Of a DNA stretch of 64,000 nt, positions 53,689 through 62,281 are shown piece after piece. Position 1 is the stretch's first letter, and each line of letters opens with the position of its first letter. Source of the DNA: Microbacterium abyssi (lineage in GTDB: Bacteria; Actinomycetota; Actinomycetes; Actinomycetales; Microbacteriaceae); the NCBI RefSeq assembly GCF_015277895.1, contig NZ_CP063815.1:3100001-3164000 (forward strand), given 5' to 3'. The translations under genes and the position numbers were made by a program. The notes under the pieces were generated by a model. It was not told where the DNA came from and did not search any database. It worked only from the letters and a program-made list of their open reading frames with translations.

Positions 53689-53719
53689 GTTCGCTCTGCG
53701 AACGCTTGTTCGCTCTGTG
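53689..53719 (-). promoter_or_regulatory. PcaU/PobR-type operator upstream of pcaI
   Basis: GTTCGC-tct-GCGAAC (53689-53703) is a perfect palindrome, followed by a third GTTCGCTCTGTG (53708-53719) in direct repeat, 19 bp from the first. A palindrome plus an extra direct repeat is the known layout for PcaU/PobR-type IclR regulators. Confidence 0.7.
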
Positions 53720-53744
53720 TTCATAGGGTACAGCAAGTGGGCGG

Positions 53745-53808
53745 CTTCGACTCGCTGGTGCTCGCTCAGCCCGTTTCGTCTCGCTGACGCTCGCTCAACG
53801 ACCCGCAG
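53745..53808 (-). repeat. dispersed intergenic repeat, copy C
   Basis: Conserved blocks CTTCGACTCGCT, GCTCGCTCAGCCCG, TTTCGTCTCGCTG and GCTCAACGACCCGC match copies A and B. It lies about 20 bp beyond the stop of the binding-protein-like gene and before the pcaI promoter. Confidence 0.85.
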
Positions 53809-53827
53809 TAGTCCTGGAGACGAAGCC

Positions 53828-54529
53828 TCAGACAGGAAGCCCGAAGGCGTGCTGAGTCTTGATGGGCGCGACCGCCGGGGACGCGAAGAAGCTCAGCACC
53901 CTACGTGCCCGGGCCTGATCGACGGATGCCGTCGCCACCGCGCCCGCGAAGACCGTGTCGATGGCGCAGCCGTCCGGCATGACGCCGAGAATGCGGACAC
54001 CTGCTTGCCCCACCAGCTCACTGAGCTGCTGGAAACCGAGGTCGACGTCACCGTCTGCGAGCGAGCGGGCGACGGGGGTTCCCGGCTTCGCCTGCACGAG
54101 GCGGTCTCCGAGCTCTTCGGCGAGGCCCCAGTCCTCGATCATCTTCACGAGCGCAGTTCCGCTGGGTCCGGTGGAGTAGCCGATCCTGTCCGCGTCGCGC
54201 AGCGCATCACGCAGCCCGGCGTCGTCGGCGAAGGCCGGACCGTCCGGTCGCACAGCCTTGTCGGACGATCCGGACGGCACGGCGACCGCAACCTGCGACA
54301 GCACGAGCGGCGTGACCGTCTCAGCATCCACATGCCCTTCGGCAACGAGGCGAGACATCGCTCCGGATGCGAGAAAGACCAGGTCGAACGCCTCCCCGGC
54401 GGCGACCCGCTCAGCGGCGTCCACTCCCCCGACCGACTCGACGTCCACTCGAGCCAGTCGCTCCGCAGCAGCCGCCGCGGTCAGGTCGGCGAGCACATGC
54501 CTGGTCGCCATCGACGAGATGGCCTTCAC
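53828..54529 (-). CDS. cytoplasmic homologue of ModA-type binding proteins
   Basis: 233 aa. The fold pattern (FDLVFLASGAMSRLVAEGHV, RIGYSTGPSGTALV, VMPDGCAIDTVFAGAVA) is that of molybdate/tungstate-type solute-binding proteins, but there is no signal peptide or lipobox, so it stays in the cytosol. It ends the lig operon, overlapping the aldo/keto reductase as ATGA. A role as a sensor, ligand carrier or enzyme in this pathway is inference. Confidence 0.65.
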   Translation of the reverse strand: MKAISSMATRHVLADLTAAAAAERLARVDVESVGGVDAAERVAAGEAFDLVFLASGAMSRLVAEGHVDAETVTPLVLSQVAVAVPSGSSDKAVRPDGPAFADDAGLRDALRDADRIGYSTGPSGTALVKMIEDWGLAEELGDRLVQAKPGTPVARSLADGDVDLGFQQLSELVGQAGVRILGVMPDGCAIDTVFAGAVATASVDQARARRVLSFFASPAVAPIKTQHAFGLPV

Positions 54530-55500
54530 GCGGCATCCTCGAATGTCTCGGCGTCGACCTCGGCGGCGGGCCCGGGCGCATAGCGGGGCCCCGAGACCGT
54601 GTGAGTGTCGATGAGCTGACCGGCGCGCGCCAGCAGCGCCCCGTCGACCGGCAGTGAGAGCGCGGCGAAATCCTCACGCACATGCGCGATGCTCGTGGTG
54701 CCCGGGATCGGCACCACATGCTCCCCGCGTGAAAGCAGCCAAGCCAGCGCGAGCTGCGCGGGCGTGCAACCGGCCTCTGCGGCGAGCGCACGCCATGCCG
54801 GCAGCAACGCTTCGTTCGCCGGCCAGTTGTCAGAGGAGAACCGCGGCATCGCACGGCGGATGTCCTTCTCGGCGAGACCGGACGGGTCACCGACCGAGTC
54901 GCTCAGGAACCCGCGGGCAAGGGGCGAGAACGCGACCAGCGCGATCCCGGCTTCCCGAGTAGCCGACAGCATCCCGAGCTCGGGGTTGCGGCTCCACAGC
55001 GAGTACTCGTTCTGCACGGCCGCGATCGGCGCGATGTCCTGCGCTTCGCGCAGGCGCGCGACGGATACCTCCGACAGTCCGATGGCGCCGATCTTTCCGG
55101 CATCCACGAGCGAAGCGAGCGCGCCGACGCTCTCGCCGATCGGAACCTTCTTGTCCCAGCGGTGCAGGTAGTACAGGTCGATATGGTCGACGCCGAGCCG
55201 CTCGAGCGACGCATCCACGTGCTGACGCAACGCCGAAGGCCGCCCGTCGATGACCTTCACACCATCGACGATCGCCATTCCGCCCTTGCTGGCGAGTACG
55301 ACCTCGTCGCGACGCCCCTTCAGAGCGCGCCCGACCAGTTCCTCGTTGCGGCCACCACCGTAGAGCGTCGCCGTGTCGAGGTGCGTGACACCTGCGTCGA
55401 GCGCGCCCCGCAAGACGGCAAGCCCCTCCTCCGGAGAAGGCGGGATTCCGTAAGCGTGGCTGAGGTTCATGCAACCGAGTCCCATGCGGGGGAGCTTCAC
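54526..55500 (-). CDS. aldo/keto reductase
   Basis: 324 aa. Begins MKLPRMGLGCMNLSHAYGI with the catalytic Asp-Tyr segment HLDTATLYGGGRNEELV, Lys in VLASKGGM and the Tyr-rich IDLYYLHRWDKKVPIGE; the C-terminal IPGTTSIAHVREDFAAL is typical. It reduces or oxidises a carbonyl with NADP(H). It overlaps ligC as ATGA, so it may act on an intermediate or side product of ring cleavage. Confidence 0.9.
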   Translation of the reverse strand: MKLPRMGLGCMNLSHAYGIPPSPEEGLAVLRGALDAGVTHLDTATLYGGGRNEELVGRALKGRRDEVVLASKGGMAIVDGVKVIDGRPSALRQHVDASLERLGVDHIDLYYLHRWDKKVPIGESVGALASLVDAGKIGAIGLSEVSVARLREAQDIAPIAAVQNEYSLWSRNPELGMLSATREAGIALVAFSPLARGFLSDSVGDPSGLAEKDIRRAMPRFSSDNWPANEALLPAWRALAAEAGCTPAQLALAWLLSRGEHVVPIPGTTSIAHVREDFAALSLPVDGALLARAGQLIDTHTVSGPRYAPGPAAEVDAETFEDAA

Positions 55501-56450
55501 GCGAGCTGCTCCTCCAGCTTGCCGAGCACGCGGTAGCAGTCGATGACCTGCCGGAGCGACGAGTTCGGCTCGCGACCCTCACGGATGGCGGCGATGAACT
55601 CGCGGTCCTGCAACTCGATGCCGTTCATGCTGACGGCCACATCCGACACATCGATCTGCTCGTCCTTGCCGGTGAACAGGTCGTCGTAGCGGGCGACGTA
55701 GGTCGCGGTGTCGCCGATGTAGCGGAAGAACGTGCCGAACGGGCCCTCGTTGTTGAAGGACAGCGACAGGGTGCAGATCGCACCCGACTCGCTCTTCAAC
55801 TGAATCGACATGTCCATCGCGATGCCGAGCTCCGGGTGGATCGGGCCCTGGATCGCGTTCGCCTCGACGATCCTGCCCGCCTGGTAGGCGAACAGGTCGA
55901 CCGTGTGCGCGGCGTGGTGCCACAGCAGATGGTCGGTCCAGGAGCGCGCCTCGCCCTTGGCGTTCGTGTTCGTGCGGCGGAAGAAGTACGTCTGGACGTC
56001 CATCTGCTGCACGTTGAACTCGCCCGCCCGGATGCGGTCGTGCACGAGCTGGTGCGACGGGTTGAACCGGCGCGTGTGACCGACCATCGCGACACGGTCG
56101 GATGCCTCGGCCGCAGCGAGGGTGGCCTCGGCATCCGAAAGCGAGTCCGCGAGCGGGATCTCGACCTGAACATGCTTGCCGGCGGCGAGCACGGCCTGCG
56201 TCTGCGAGGAGTGCAGGCCGGTCGGGGTCGCGAGGATGACGGCATCCACGTCGTCGCGCTCGAGAACTCCCTCGAGCCCGACGACCGCGTTCGCGACACC
56301 GTACTTTGCCGCGACGGCATCCGCCTTCTCCTGCGACGTGGCGGCCACGACGGTCACCTCGGCGTCGTCGATGTTCGCAAGTCCATCCAGGTGCTTCATG
56401 CCGAAGGCACCGTTCGCGCCGACGACGGCGATGCGGATCTTGTCGCTCAT
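55497..56450 (-). CDS. ligC: 4-carboxy-2-hydroxymuconate-6-semialdehyde dehydrogenase
   Basis: 317 aa. Rossmann start IRIAVVGANGAFGMKHLDGL, family core ATPTGLHSSQTQAVLAAGKH, and the segment TYFFRRTNTNAKGEARSW then TDHLLWHHAAHTVDLFAYQ, which matches LigC closely. It oxidises the hemiacetal of the ring-cleavage product to 2-pyrone-4,6-dicarboxylate using NADP. It follows ligAB by 33 nt. Confidence 0.93.
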   Translation of the reverse strand: MSDKIRIAVVGANGAFGMKHLDGLANIDDAEVTVVAATSQEKADAVAAKYGVANAVVGLEGVLERDDVDAVILATPTGLHSSQTQAVLAAGKHVQVEIPLADSLSDAEATLAAAEASDRVAMVGHTRRFNPSHQLVHDRIRAGEFNVQQMDVQTYFFRRTNTNAKGEARSWTDHLLWHHAAHTVDLFAYQAGRIVEANAIQGPIHPELGIAMDMSIQLKSESGAICTLSLSFNNEGPFGTFFRYIGDTATYVARYDDLFTGKDEQIDVSDVAVSMNGIELQDREFIAAIREGREPNSSLRQVIDCYRVLGKLEEQLA

Positions 56451-56483
56451 TCGCTCTCCCTTTCGCGGTTCGGTATCGGGTTG

Positions 56484-57890
56484 TCAGGCGTTCGCCACGG
56501 CCGCGGTCTCCGCAGGCTCGGGGGCGAGCACCGACTCCACGGGCTCGATCATGTCCGCCTCGTCGGAAGCGACGGTGGTCCTGCCGACCGGGTTCGAGAT
56601 GACGAGGTGCCCGACCGCGGTGTTGGATGCCGGGACGTGATAGAACCGGTGGTTCATCTCCGGCGACTCGCCGCCGAACTGGTCATCCATCGCGCCGCGG
56701 GCGATCAGCCAGTCCACCAGCTCGATGCCCTCGGAGCCCGCCTCGTCGACGTACTCCATGTGCGGCCACTCGGTCAGTCCCATCGGGTCTGCGATCAGGT
56801 GATCGAGGAAGGCGTTGTCCCACTCCTTGTTGATGAGGCCGGCGCGCGGACCCTGCAGCTGGTGGCTCATGCCGCCGGTGCCCCAGATCTGCACGTTGAG
56901 CTCTTCGCCGTCCCACTTGTCGATCGCGCGACGGAGGGCCTTGCCGAGCTCGTAGCAGCGGCGACCTGACGGAACCGGGTACTGCACGACGTTGACGGCG
57001 AGCGGGATGACCTTGACCGGCCACTGCTCGTCCGGGCCGAGTTCGCCGTAGACCAGCGACAGCGGGACGGTGAGGCCGTGGTCGACGACCATCTCGTTGA
57101 CGAGGGTGAGGTCGAAGTCATCCTGGATGATCGACTGCGCGAGGTGCGCGGCGAACTCCGGGTAACCCTTGACGTCGGGCACGGGGCGTGGGCCGTAGCC
57201 CTCGTCGGCGACCGGATACTCTGCGCCCGTCCCGAGCACGAACGTGGGGATGATCGACGCGTCGAAGGCGGTGGCGTGGTCGTTGTAGACGAGGATGACG
57301 ACGTCGGGCGTGTTCTCCCTCGCCCATTTGCGGGTCCACCGGTAGCCGTCGAACACCTTCTTCCAGTACGGCTCCTCGGTCTTGCCGAGGTCCATCGCAG
57401 CACCGATCGCCGGCACGTGCGAGGTGAACAGTGCCGAGGTGTACTTGGCCGGAGCGTTCGGGCGGAACGTGTCGGCCTTCTCGCCGGGCGCGGGAGGCGT
57501 CCAGCCGTCGAGATCCTTGAGGCGGTTCCCCTCGGGACGCCGTCCGCCGCCGACCATCATGTCGCGGTACGCAGCCTCGCTCATGCCGGTCATCGACCCG
57601 GCCATCTGCTGGAAGCTCAGCCCGTGGGTGGCGCCGATCTTGCTCAGGAAGTAGATGTTCCCGCCCTCGTCGATCATGGTGTTCATGTCCATGTCGAGTA
57701 CGGCCTGACGCTGGACGGGGTTCAGCGGCCAGTCATCGAGGTACGCCTCCTGGTCAGCCAGGAAGCGCTCACGATTCTCCGGCTTCATCAGCGACATCGC
57801 GAACTGGTTGAGGTGATAACCCTTTCGGGCCTGCTCGGCGTCGTAGATGGTGGTGCCGGGAACGTCCTTGTACGGCTTGTCGAGTGCCAT
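56484..57890 (-). CDS. ligAB: protocatechuate 4,5-dioxygenase, alpha and beta subunits fused
   Basis: 468 aa from ATG 57890 (AAGGAG with 7-nt spacing). Residues 1-125 are LigA-like and residues 150-430 are LigB-like. Expected iron ligands are H158 (FTSHVPAIGA), H205 (VYNDHATAF) and E356 (INKEWDN), with the catalytic base H343 (GTGGMSHQ). In sphingomonads the two are separate chains; here the order is LigA then LigB. The 38-residue tail after the core is acidic and alanine-rich. It opens protocatechuate, with gallate-type substrates possible. Confidence 0.93.
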   Translation of the reverse strand: MALDKPYKDVPGTTIYDAEQARKGYHLNQFAMSLMKPENRERFLADQEAYLDDWPLNPVQRQAVLDMDMNTMIDEGGNIYFLSKIGATHGLSFQQMAGSMTGMSEAAYRDMMVGGGRRPEGNRLKDLDGWTPPAPGEKADTFRPNAPAKYTSALFTSHVPAIGAAMDLGKTEEPYWKKVFDGYRWTRKWARENTPDVVILVYNDHATAFDASIIPTFVLGTGAEYPVADEGYGPRPVPDVKGYPEFAAHLAQSIIQDDFDLTLVNEMVVDHGLTVPLSLVYGELGPDEQWPVKVIPLAVNVVQYPVPSGRRCYELGKALRRAIDKWDGEELNVQIWGTGGMSHQLQGPRAGLINKEWDNAFLDHLIADPMGLTEWPHMEYVDEAGSEGIELVDWLIARGAMDDQFGGESPEMNHRFYHVPASNTAVGHLVISNPVGRTTVASDEADMIEPVESVLAPEPAETAAVANA

Positions 57891-57892
57891 GG

Positions 57893-58858
57893 TCATTCTC
57901 CTTCTTGCCAATAGAGGCGACGGGGGTTCTCCACGAGGAGCTTGTGCTGCAGCTCGGGGGTCGTCGCGATCTGCGGGATGTAGTCGACCAGCAGCCCGTC
58001 ATCGGGCATATGGTCCTTGAGGTTGGGGTGCGGCCAGTCGGTTCCCCAGAGCACACGGTCGGGGAACTCTTCGACCACACGTCGGGCGAACGGCACCACG
58101 TCGGTGTACGCGTGCTGCTCGCCGTCTCCGAGTTCTTCAGGGAGGGCGCGGGGCCCCGTCACGCTCAGGCGCTCGGGGCACGAGACCTTGGTCCATACGT
58201 TCGCGTTCTCGCGCATGAACCGCAGGAACAGCTCGAAATCCGGGCCGTTCGGGTCTTTGGTGACGTCGGGTCGACCCATGTGGTCGACGACGACGTCGGT
58301 CGGGATGCTGGAGAAGAAGTCGTAGAGCTCGGGAAGATCCTCAGCCTCGAAGTAGATCACCACGTGCCAGCCGAGCGGTGCGATCTTCGCGACGATCTCC
58401 TGGAGCGAGTCGGTGGGCACGCGGTCGACGAGGCGCTTGACGAAGTTGAAGCGCACGCCGCGGACGCCGGCGGCGTGCAGCGTCTTCAGCTCCTCGTCGG
58501 TGATGTCGCGACGGACCGTGGCGACGCCGCGGGCGCGACCCTCGCTGCGTCGGAGAGCGTCGACGAGCGCGCTGTTGTCGGCACCGTGGCAGGTGGCCTG
58601 CACGATCACGTTGCGGTCGAAACCGAGATGGTCGCGCAGGGCGAACAGCTGGTCTGCTGAAGCGTCGCAGGGCGTGTACTTGCGCTCTGGCGCGTAGGGG
58701 AATTCGGCACCCGGCCCGAAGACGTGACAGTGCGCGTCGACTGCGCCCTCGGGCAGCGTGAAGGTGGGCTTCGTCGGGCCGTCGTACCAGTCGAGCCAGC
58801 CCTCTGACTTGGTGAATTCACCCGTGGTGTCGCCGTGCTTTGTATTGGCCTGTGCCAT
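57893..58858 (-). CDS. ligI: 2-pyrone-4,6-dicarboxylate hydrolase
   Basis: 321 aa amidohydrolase. Motifs VDAHCHVFGPGAEFPYAPER, VQATCHGADNSAL, VVIYFEAED, VVVDHMGRPD and GTDWPHPNLK match LigI, a metal-independent member whose late Asp acts as the base. It opens the pyrone to 4-oxalomesaconate. Two nt separate it from ligAB. Confidence 0.95.
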   Translation of the reverse strand: MAQANTKHGDTTGEFTKSEGWLDWYDGPTKPTFTLPEGAVDAHCHVFGPGAEFPYAPERKYTPCDASADQLFALRDHLGFDRNVIVQATCHGADNSALVDALRRSEGRARGVATVRRDITDEELKTLHAAGVRGVRFNFVKRLVDRVPTDSLQEIVAKIAPLGWHVVIYFEAEDLPELYDFFSSIPTDVVVDHMGRPDVTKDPNGPDFELFLRFMRENANVWTKVSCPERLSVTGPRALPEELGDGEQHAYTDVVPFARRVVEEFPDRVLWGTDWPHPNLKDHMPDDGLLVDYIPQIATTPELQHKLLVENPRRLYWQEGE

Positions 58859-58860
58859 CG

Positions 58861-59553
58861 TCAGTCCTCCACGTATTCCAGGCCGGCGGCGGCGAGCGGC
58901 TCGCGCATGCCGTAGAGGTCGAGTCCGAGTACGCCTTCACGGAACTTCTGCCGCTTGGCCTCCTCGTTGTCCTCGCGCTTCTGGCTGGCATCCGCCACGG
59001 CACCGACCAGTGCGCGCGGCACGACGACGACGCCGTCGACGTCGGCGACGACCACGTCACCCGGATTCACGAGGGCGTTCGCGGCGACGACGGGGATGTT
59101 CACCGAGCCGAGGGTGGCCTTGACCGTGCCCTTGGAGTTGATGGCGCGGGAGAAGACCGGGAAGTCCATCTTCTCGAGGTCGGCGACGTCGCGGACGCCG
59201 CCGTCGATGACCAGACCCTTGCAGCCGCGGGCGGTGAGCGACGAGGCCAGCAACTCGCCGAAGAAGCCGTCTTCGCTCTCGGTGGTGCAGCCGGCGACGA
59301 TGACGTCACCGTCCTGCACCTGTTCGGCGGCGACGTGGAACATCCAGTTGTCGCCCGGCTGCAGGAGCACGGTGACGGCCGGGCCGCACAGTTTCGCACC
59401 GTTGTAGGCGGGGCGGATGTACGGGCGCATGAGGCCCACCCGGCCCATCGCCTCGTGGATGGTCGCGACGCCGAACTGTGAAAGGCGCCCGACGTCGTCG
59501 GGGTCTGGGCGCTGGATGTTCGTGCGGACGATGCCGAGATCGTTCAGTCGCAT
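58861..59553 (-). CDS. ligK: 4-carboxy-4-hydroxy-2-oxoadipate aldolase (RraA-like)
   Basis: 230 aa from ATG 59553. The RraA/class II aldolase fold shows FGVATIHEAMGRVGLM, the glycine-rich loop DGFFGELLASSLTARGC and the motif VIDGGVRDVADLEKM with the active-site Arg/Asp. It splits 4-carboxy-4-hydroxy-2-oxoadipate to pyruvate and oxaloacetate, the end of the 4,5-cleavage route. Confidence 0.95.
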   Translation of the reverse strand: MRLNDLGIVRTNIQRPDPDDVGRLSQFGVATIHEAMGRVGLMRPYIRPAYNGAKLCGPAVTVLLQPGDNWMFHVAAEQVQDGDVIVAGCTTESEDGFFGELLASSLTARGCKGLVIDGGVRDVADLEKMDFPVFSRAINSKGTVKATLGSVNIPVVAANALVNPGDVVVADVDGVVVVPRALVGAVADASQKREDNEEAKRQKFREGVLGLDLYGMREPLAAAGLEYVED

Positions 59554-59563
59554 TGTGTTCCTC

Positions 59564-60595
59564 TCAGAGTCCACGAGCCTTGAGGGCGCGGTCGAGGCGC
59601 GGGTAGACGCGGCGGGCGTTGCCCTCGAAGACCTGCTCGCGCTGGAAGTCGCTGAGGCTGGTGGTCGCGTCGACGTAGCGCTTGGTGTCGTCGAAGTAGT
59701 GTCCGGTGCGCGGGTCGATGTCGCGCACCGCACCGATCATCTCGCTGGCGAACAGGATGTTGTCGGTCGGGATGACGTCCGTCAGCAGGTCGATGCCGGG
59801 CTGGTGGTAGACGCAGGTGTCGAAGAACACGTTGTTCAGCAGGTGCTGTTCGAGCTCGGGCTTCTTCAGCGCCATCGCCAGGCCGCGGAACCGACCCCAG
59901 TGGTACGGCACCGCGCCGCCGCCATGCGGGATGACCAGCTTCAGGTCGGGGAAGTCCTTGAAGAGGTCGCCCTTGAGCAGCTGCATGAACGCGGTCGTGT
60001 CGGCGCCGAGGTAGTGATCGCCGGTGGTGTGGAACACGTCAGGACGGCAGGTCGTGCTCACGTGCACCATCGCGGGGATCTCGTACTCGACGAGCTTCTC
60101 GTAGATCGGGTACCACGAGCGGTCGGTGAGCGCCGGGGCCGACCACTTGCCGCCGGACGGGTCGGGGTTGAGGTTCACCGTGACGGCGCCGAGCTCCTCG
60201 ACGGCGCGGGTCAGCTCAGCGACCGTGGTGGCGGGGTCGACGCCGGGAGACTGCGGCAGCATCGCACCCATGAGGAAGCGGTCGGGGAACAGCTCGCTGA
60301 CGCGCGCGACGAGGTCGTTGCAGATGCGCGCCCAGGTCTCGCTGACGGCGTAGTCGCCGATGTGGTGGGCCATGAACGAGGCACGCGGGCTGAAGACCGT
60401 GATGTCGCTGCCGCGCTCATTCATGAGCTTGAGCTGGTTGGCCTCGATGGTTTCGCGGATGTCGTCATCGCTGATGTGCAGGGATGCCGGGTCCGGCGCT
60501 TCGCCGTTGCCGTCGGCGAAGGCGATCTGCAGGTCACGCCAGGCGCCCAGCTGCGCAGGGGCGGTCGTGTAGTGGCCGTGGATGTCGATGATCAA
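59564..60595 (-). CDS. ligJ: 4-oxalomesaconate hydratase
   Basis: 343 aa. The amidohydrolase-fold start MIIDIHGHYTTAP gives the HxH; HVSTTCRP, IPHGGGAVPYHWGRFR and LFASEMIGAVRDIDP follow, matching LigJ. It hydrates 4-oxalomesaconate to 4-carboxy-4-hydroxy-2-oxoadipate. First gene of the lig operon, divergent from the LysR gene. No ligU tautomerase gene is found here. Confidence 0.94.
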   Translation of the reverse strand: MIIDIHGHYTTAPAQLGAWRDLQIAFADGNGEAPDPASLHISDDDIRETIEANQLKLMNERGSDITVFSPRASFMAHHIGDYAVSETWARICNDLVARVSELFPDRFLMGAMLPQSPGVDPATTVAELTRAVEELGAVTVNLNPDPSGGKWSAPALTDRSWYPIYEKLVEYEIPAMVHVSTTCRPDVFHTTGDHYLGADTTAFMQLLKGDLFKDFPDLKLVIPHGGGAVPYHWGRFRGLAMALKKPELEQHLLNNVFFDTCVYHQPGIDLLTDVIPTDNILFASEMIGAVRDIDPRTGHYFDDTKRYVDATTSLSDFQREQVFEGNARRVYPRLDRALKARGL

Positions 60596-60652
60596 CGCGT
60601 GTCGTCCTTGTCACTCGGATGCTGTTGTTCACGACTCTAGGTCGGAGGATGT

Positions 60653-60670
60653 ATATAGTCCAATAGATAT
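60653..60670. promoter_or_regulatory. candidate LysR site in the lig promoter
   Basis: ATAT-N10-ATAT (60653-60670) is an AT-rich symmetric site fitting the LysR T-N11-A pattern, midway between the divergent ligJ and LysR genes. On the minus strand TTGGAC and CTAGAG, 17 bp apart, could be -35 and -10. Confidence 0.45.
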
Positions 60671-60701
60671 GAGGGGCACCTTCCATAGAGAGGATCGATA
60701 G

Positions 60702-61616
60702 TTGGCGCTCACGGATCTGAACCAGCTGCGCACCTTCGTCGTGCTGTATGAACTGCGCAGCGTGACGGCTGCGGCGGAGCGGCTGCACGTGACGCAGCCG
60801 ACCGTCAGCTACACGCTGAGGCGGCTGCGGGAGAAGTTCGGTGATGAGCTGTTCCGGCGGGAAGGGCGCGACATGGTGCCCACCGCGAAGGCCACCGCTC
60901 TGTTCGCACCGCTGCATGAGGCACTCGCCCAGATCGACGACACGGTGAGCGACCCCGAGGCGTTCGAGCCGGCCGGTTTCAGCGGCGAGCTCGCGCTGGG
61001 GCTCACCTCCATCGGCGAGCAGACGTTCCTCCCGCCCATCATGGCGGCGCTCTCGCGTGCGGCATCCGCCCCGCACCTGCAGGTTGCGCGACTGGACTCG
61101 GATCAGGTCGAGGACGGGTTGATCCGCGGATCGATCGACCTCGCCATGACCGTGTCGATGATCGGAAGCCCGCGGCTGTGGCGCACGCACGTGCGCGCAG
61201 TGGAATACGTCGCTCTGTCGTCAGCGCAACATCCGTTGCCCGACACCGCGCCGGACATGTTCGCGGGCCGGCGTTTCGTGCGCGTCTCCGTTCGCGGCGG
61301 CCACGTGTTCCCGCTGCAGGTGCTCACCGAGCACGGTCTCATGGCGCAGGTCGCGCTGACCGTGGAGGAGTACGCCACCGTGCCGGCCGTACTGCAGTCC
61401 ACTGACCTGGTCGTGCTGCTGCCACGCCACGTCGCCGAGGTGTTCAGCGGGTGGTTCGCCGGGCTGCGGATCGCCGACCTGCCGTGGCCGGCTCAGAGCA
61501 CACCGGTCTCGTTGTACACCCGCCGCGAGGCGAGCCTGTCACCGGCGCAGAAGTGGTTCCGCGCCGTGGTCCTGGATGCCGTCGCCGCCGGCGAGTACCG
61601 GCGGCGGTCCGGCTAG
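60702..61616 (+). CDS. LysR family regulator of the lig operon
   Basis: 304 aa from TTG 60702, supported by AGAGAGGA 8 nt upstream. Helix-turn-helix residues 15-50 (SVTAAAERLHVTQPTVSYTL); effector domain residues 90-295. It is divergent from ligJ, the usual arrangement for a LigR-like activator responding to protocatechuate. It overlaps the next, convergent gene by 4 nt. Confidence 0.9.
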   Translation: MALTDLNQLRTFVVLYELRSVTAAAERLHVTQPTVSYTLRRLREKFGDELFRREGRDMVPTAKATALFAPLHEALAQIDDTVSDPEAFEPAGFSGELALGLTSIGEQTFLPPIMAALSRAASAPHLQVARLDSDQVEDGLIRGSIDLAMTVSMIGSPRLWRTHVRAVEYVALSSAQHPLPDTAPDMFAGRRFVRVSVRGGHVFPLQVLTEHGLMAQVALTVEEYATVPAVLQSTDLVVLLPRHVAEVFSGWFAGLRIADLPWPAQSTPVSLYTRREASLSPAQKWFRAVVLDAVAAGEYRRRSG

Positions 61617-62272
61617 GACCTCTTGCGGTTCCAGCTCGCCTTCGCCGGCGCGAAGGGGCTGCGCACGTGGATCGCCCACGTCGAGTGCGGGTGGATGCGC
61701 AGCAGCGCCGTCTCATAGAACGTAGCCGCCTCCGGCGGGAGGCTGGGCAGCACGGCATCCTTGTCGACGGTGTCCTCCGCGCGCGGGCGCAATGCCTTCC
61801 ACACCAGCTGCACCTCCGGCGCACCGGTCGGGATGCCGTCGAGATCGAGCACCGCGCGATCCCAGGGCAGGGTCAGGCGGGGGTCGCGCTTGTAGACCCA
61901 CGCTCGCGGTGCGCCGTCCTCGACGTTGATCTGCAGCACCCACGCGCCCTTGACGTCGTCGCGGATGAGCACGGGCTGCAGGTCCGCGTCCGCGGGGGCA
62001 TCGGCGAACGGGACGATCTCGTCGTCGGCATCCTCAGACGGAGCCCAGGCACTGAACCTCTCCGGGAGACTCGCGACGAGATCGGCGAGATCGGTCGCGA
62101 CGACGCTCACGTCGATGTTCGAACGCTCCCGGATCGTCCGGCCCAGCCAGCGATCGAGGGCGGCTCCGCCCGAAAGCCACCAGCGCACGGATGCCGCGGC
62201 GAGCAGCTCGGCGACCGCGGACGGCTCGAGCGGCTCCCACGGCGTCGCGGAGGCGGATGCGGATGGTGCCAT
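61613..62272 (-). CDS. nucleotidyltransferase-fold protein, aminoglycoside adenylyltransferase-like
   Basis: 219 aa. The core VRWWLSGGAALDRWLGRT then RSNIDVSVVATD resembles the GGxALD...DxDxxV pattern of LinB/AadB-type nucleotidyltransferases. The first metal-binding Asp of the DxD is Asn here (NID), and the typical H before it is missing. It may be inactive as a resistance enzyme or have another role. 9 nt from the MarR gene. Confidence 0.55.
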   Translation of the reverse strand: MAPSASASATPWEPLEPSAVAELLAAASVRWWLSGGAALDRWLGRTIRERSNIDVSVVATDLADLVASLPERFSAWAPSEDADDEIVPFADAPADADLQPVLIRDDVKGAWVLQINVEDGAPRAWVYKRDPRLTLPWDRAVLDLDGIPTGAPEVQLVWKALRPRAEDTVDKDAVLPSLPPEAATFYETALLRIHPHSTWAIHVRSPFAPAKASWNRKRS

Positions 62273-62281
62273 GGATCGAGG

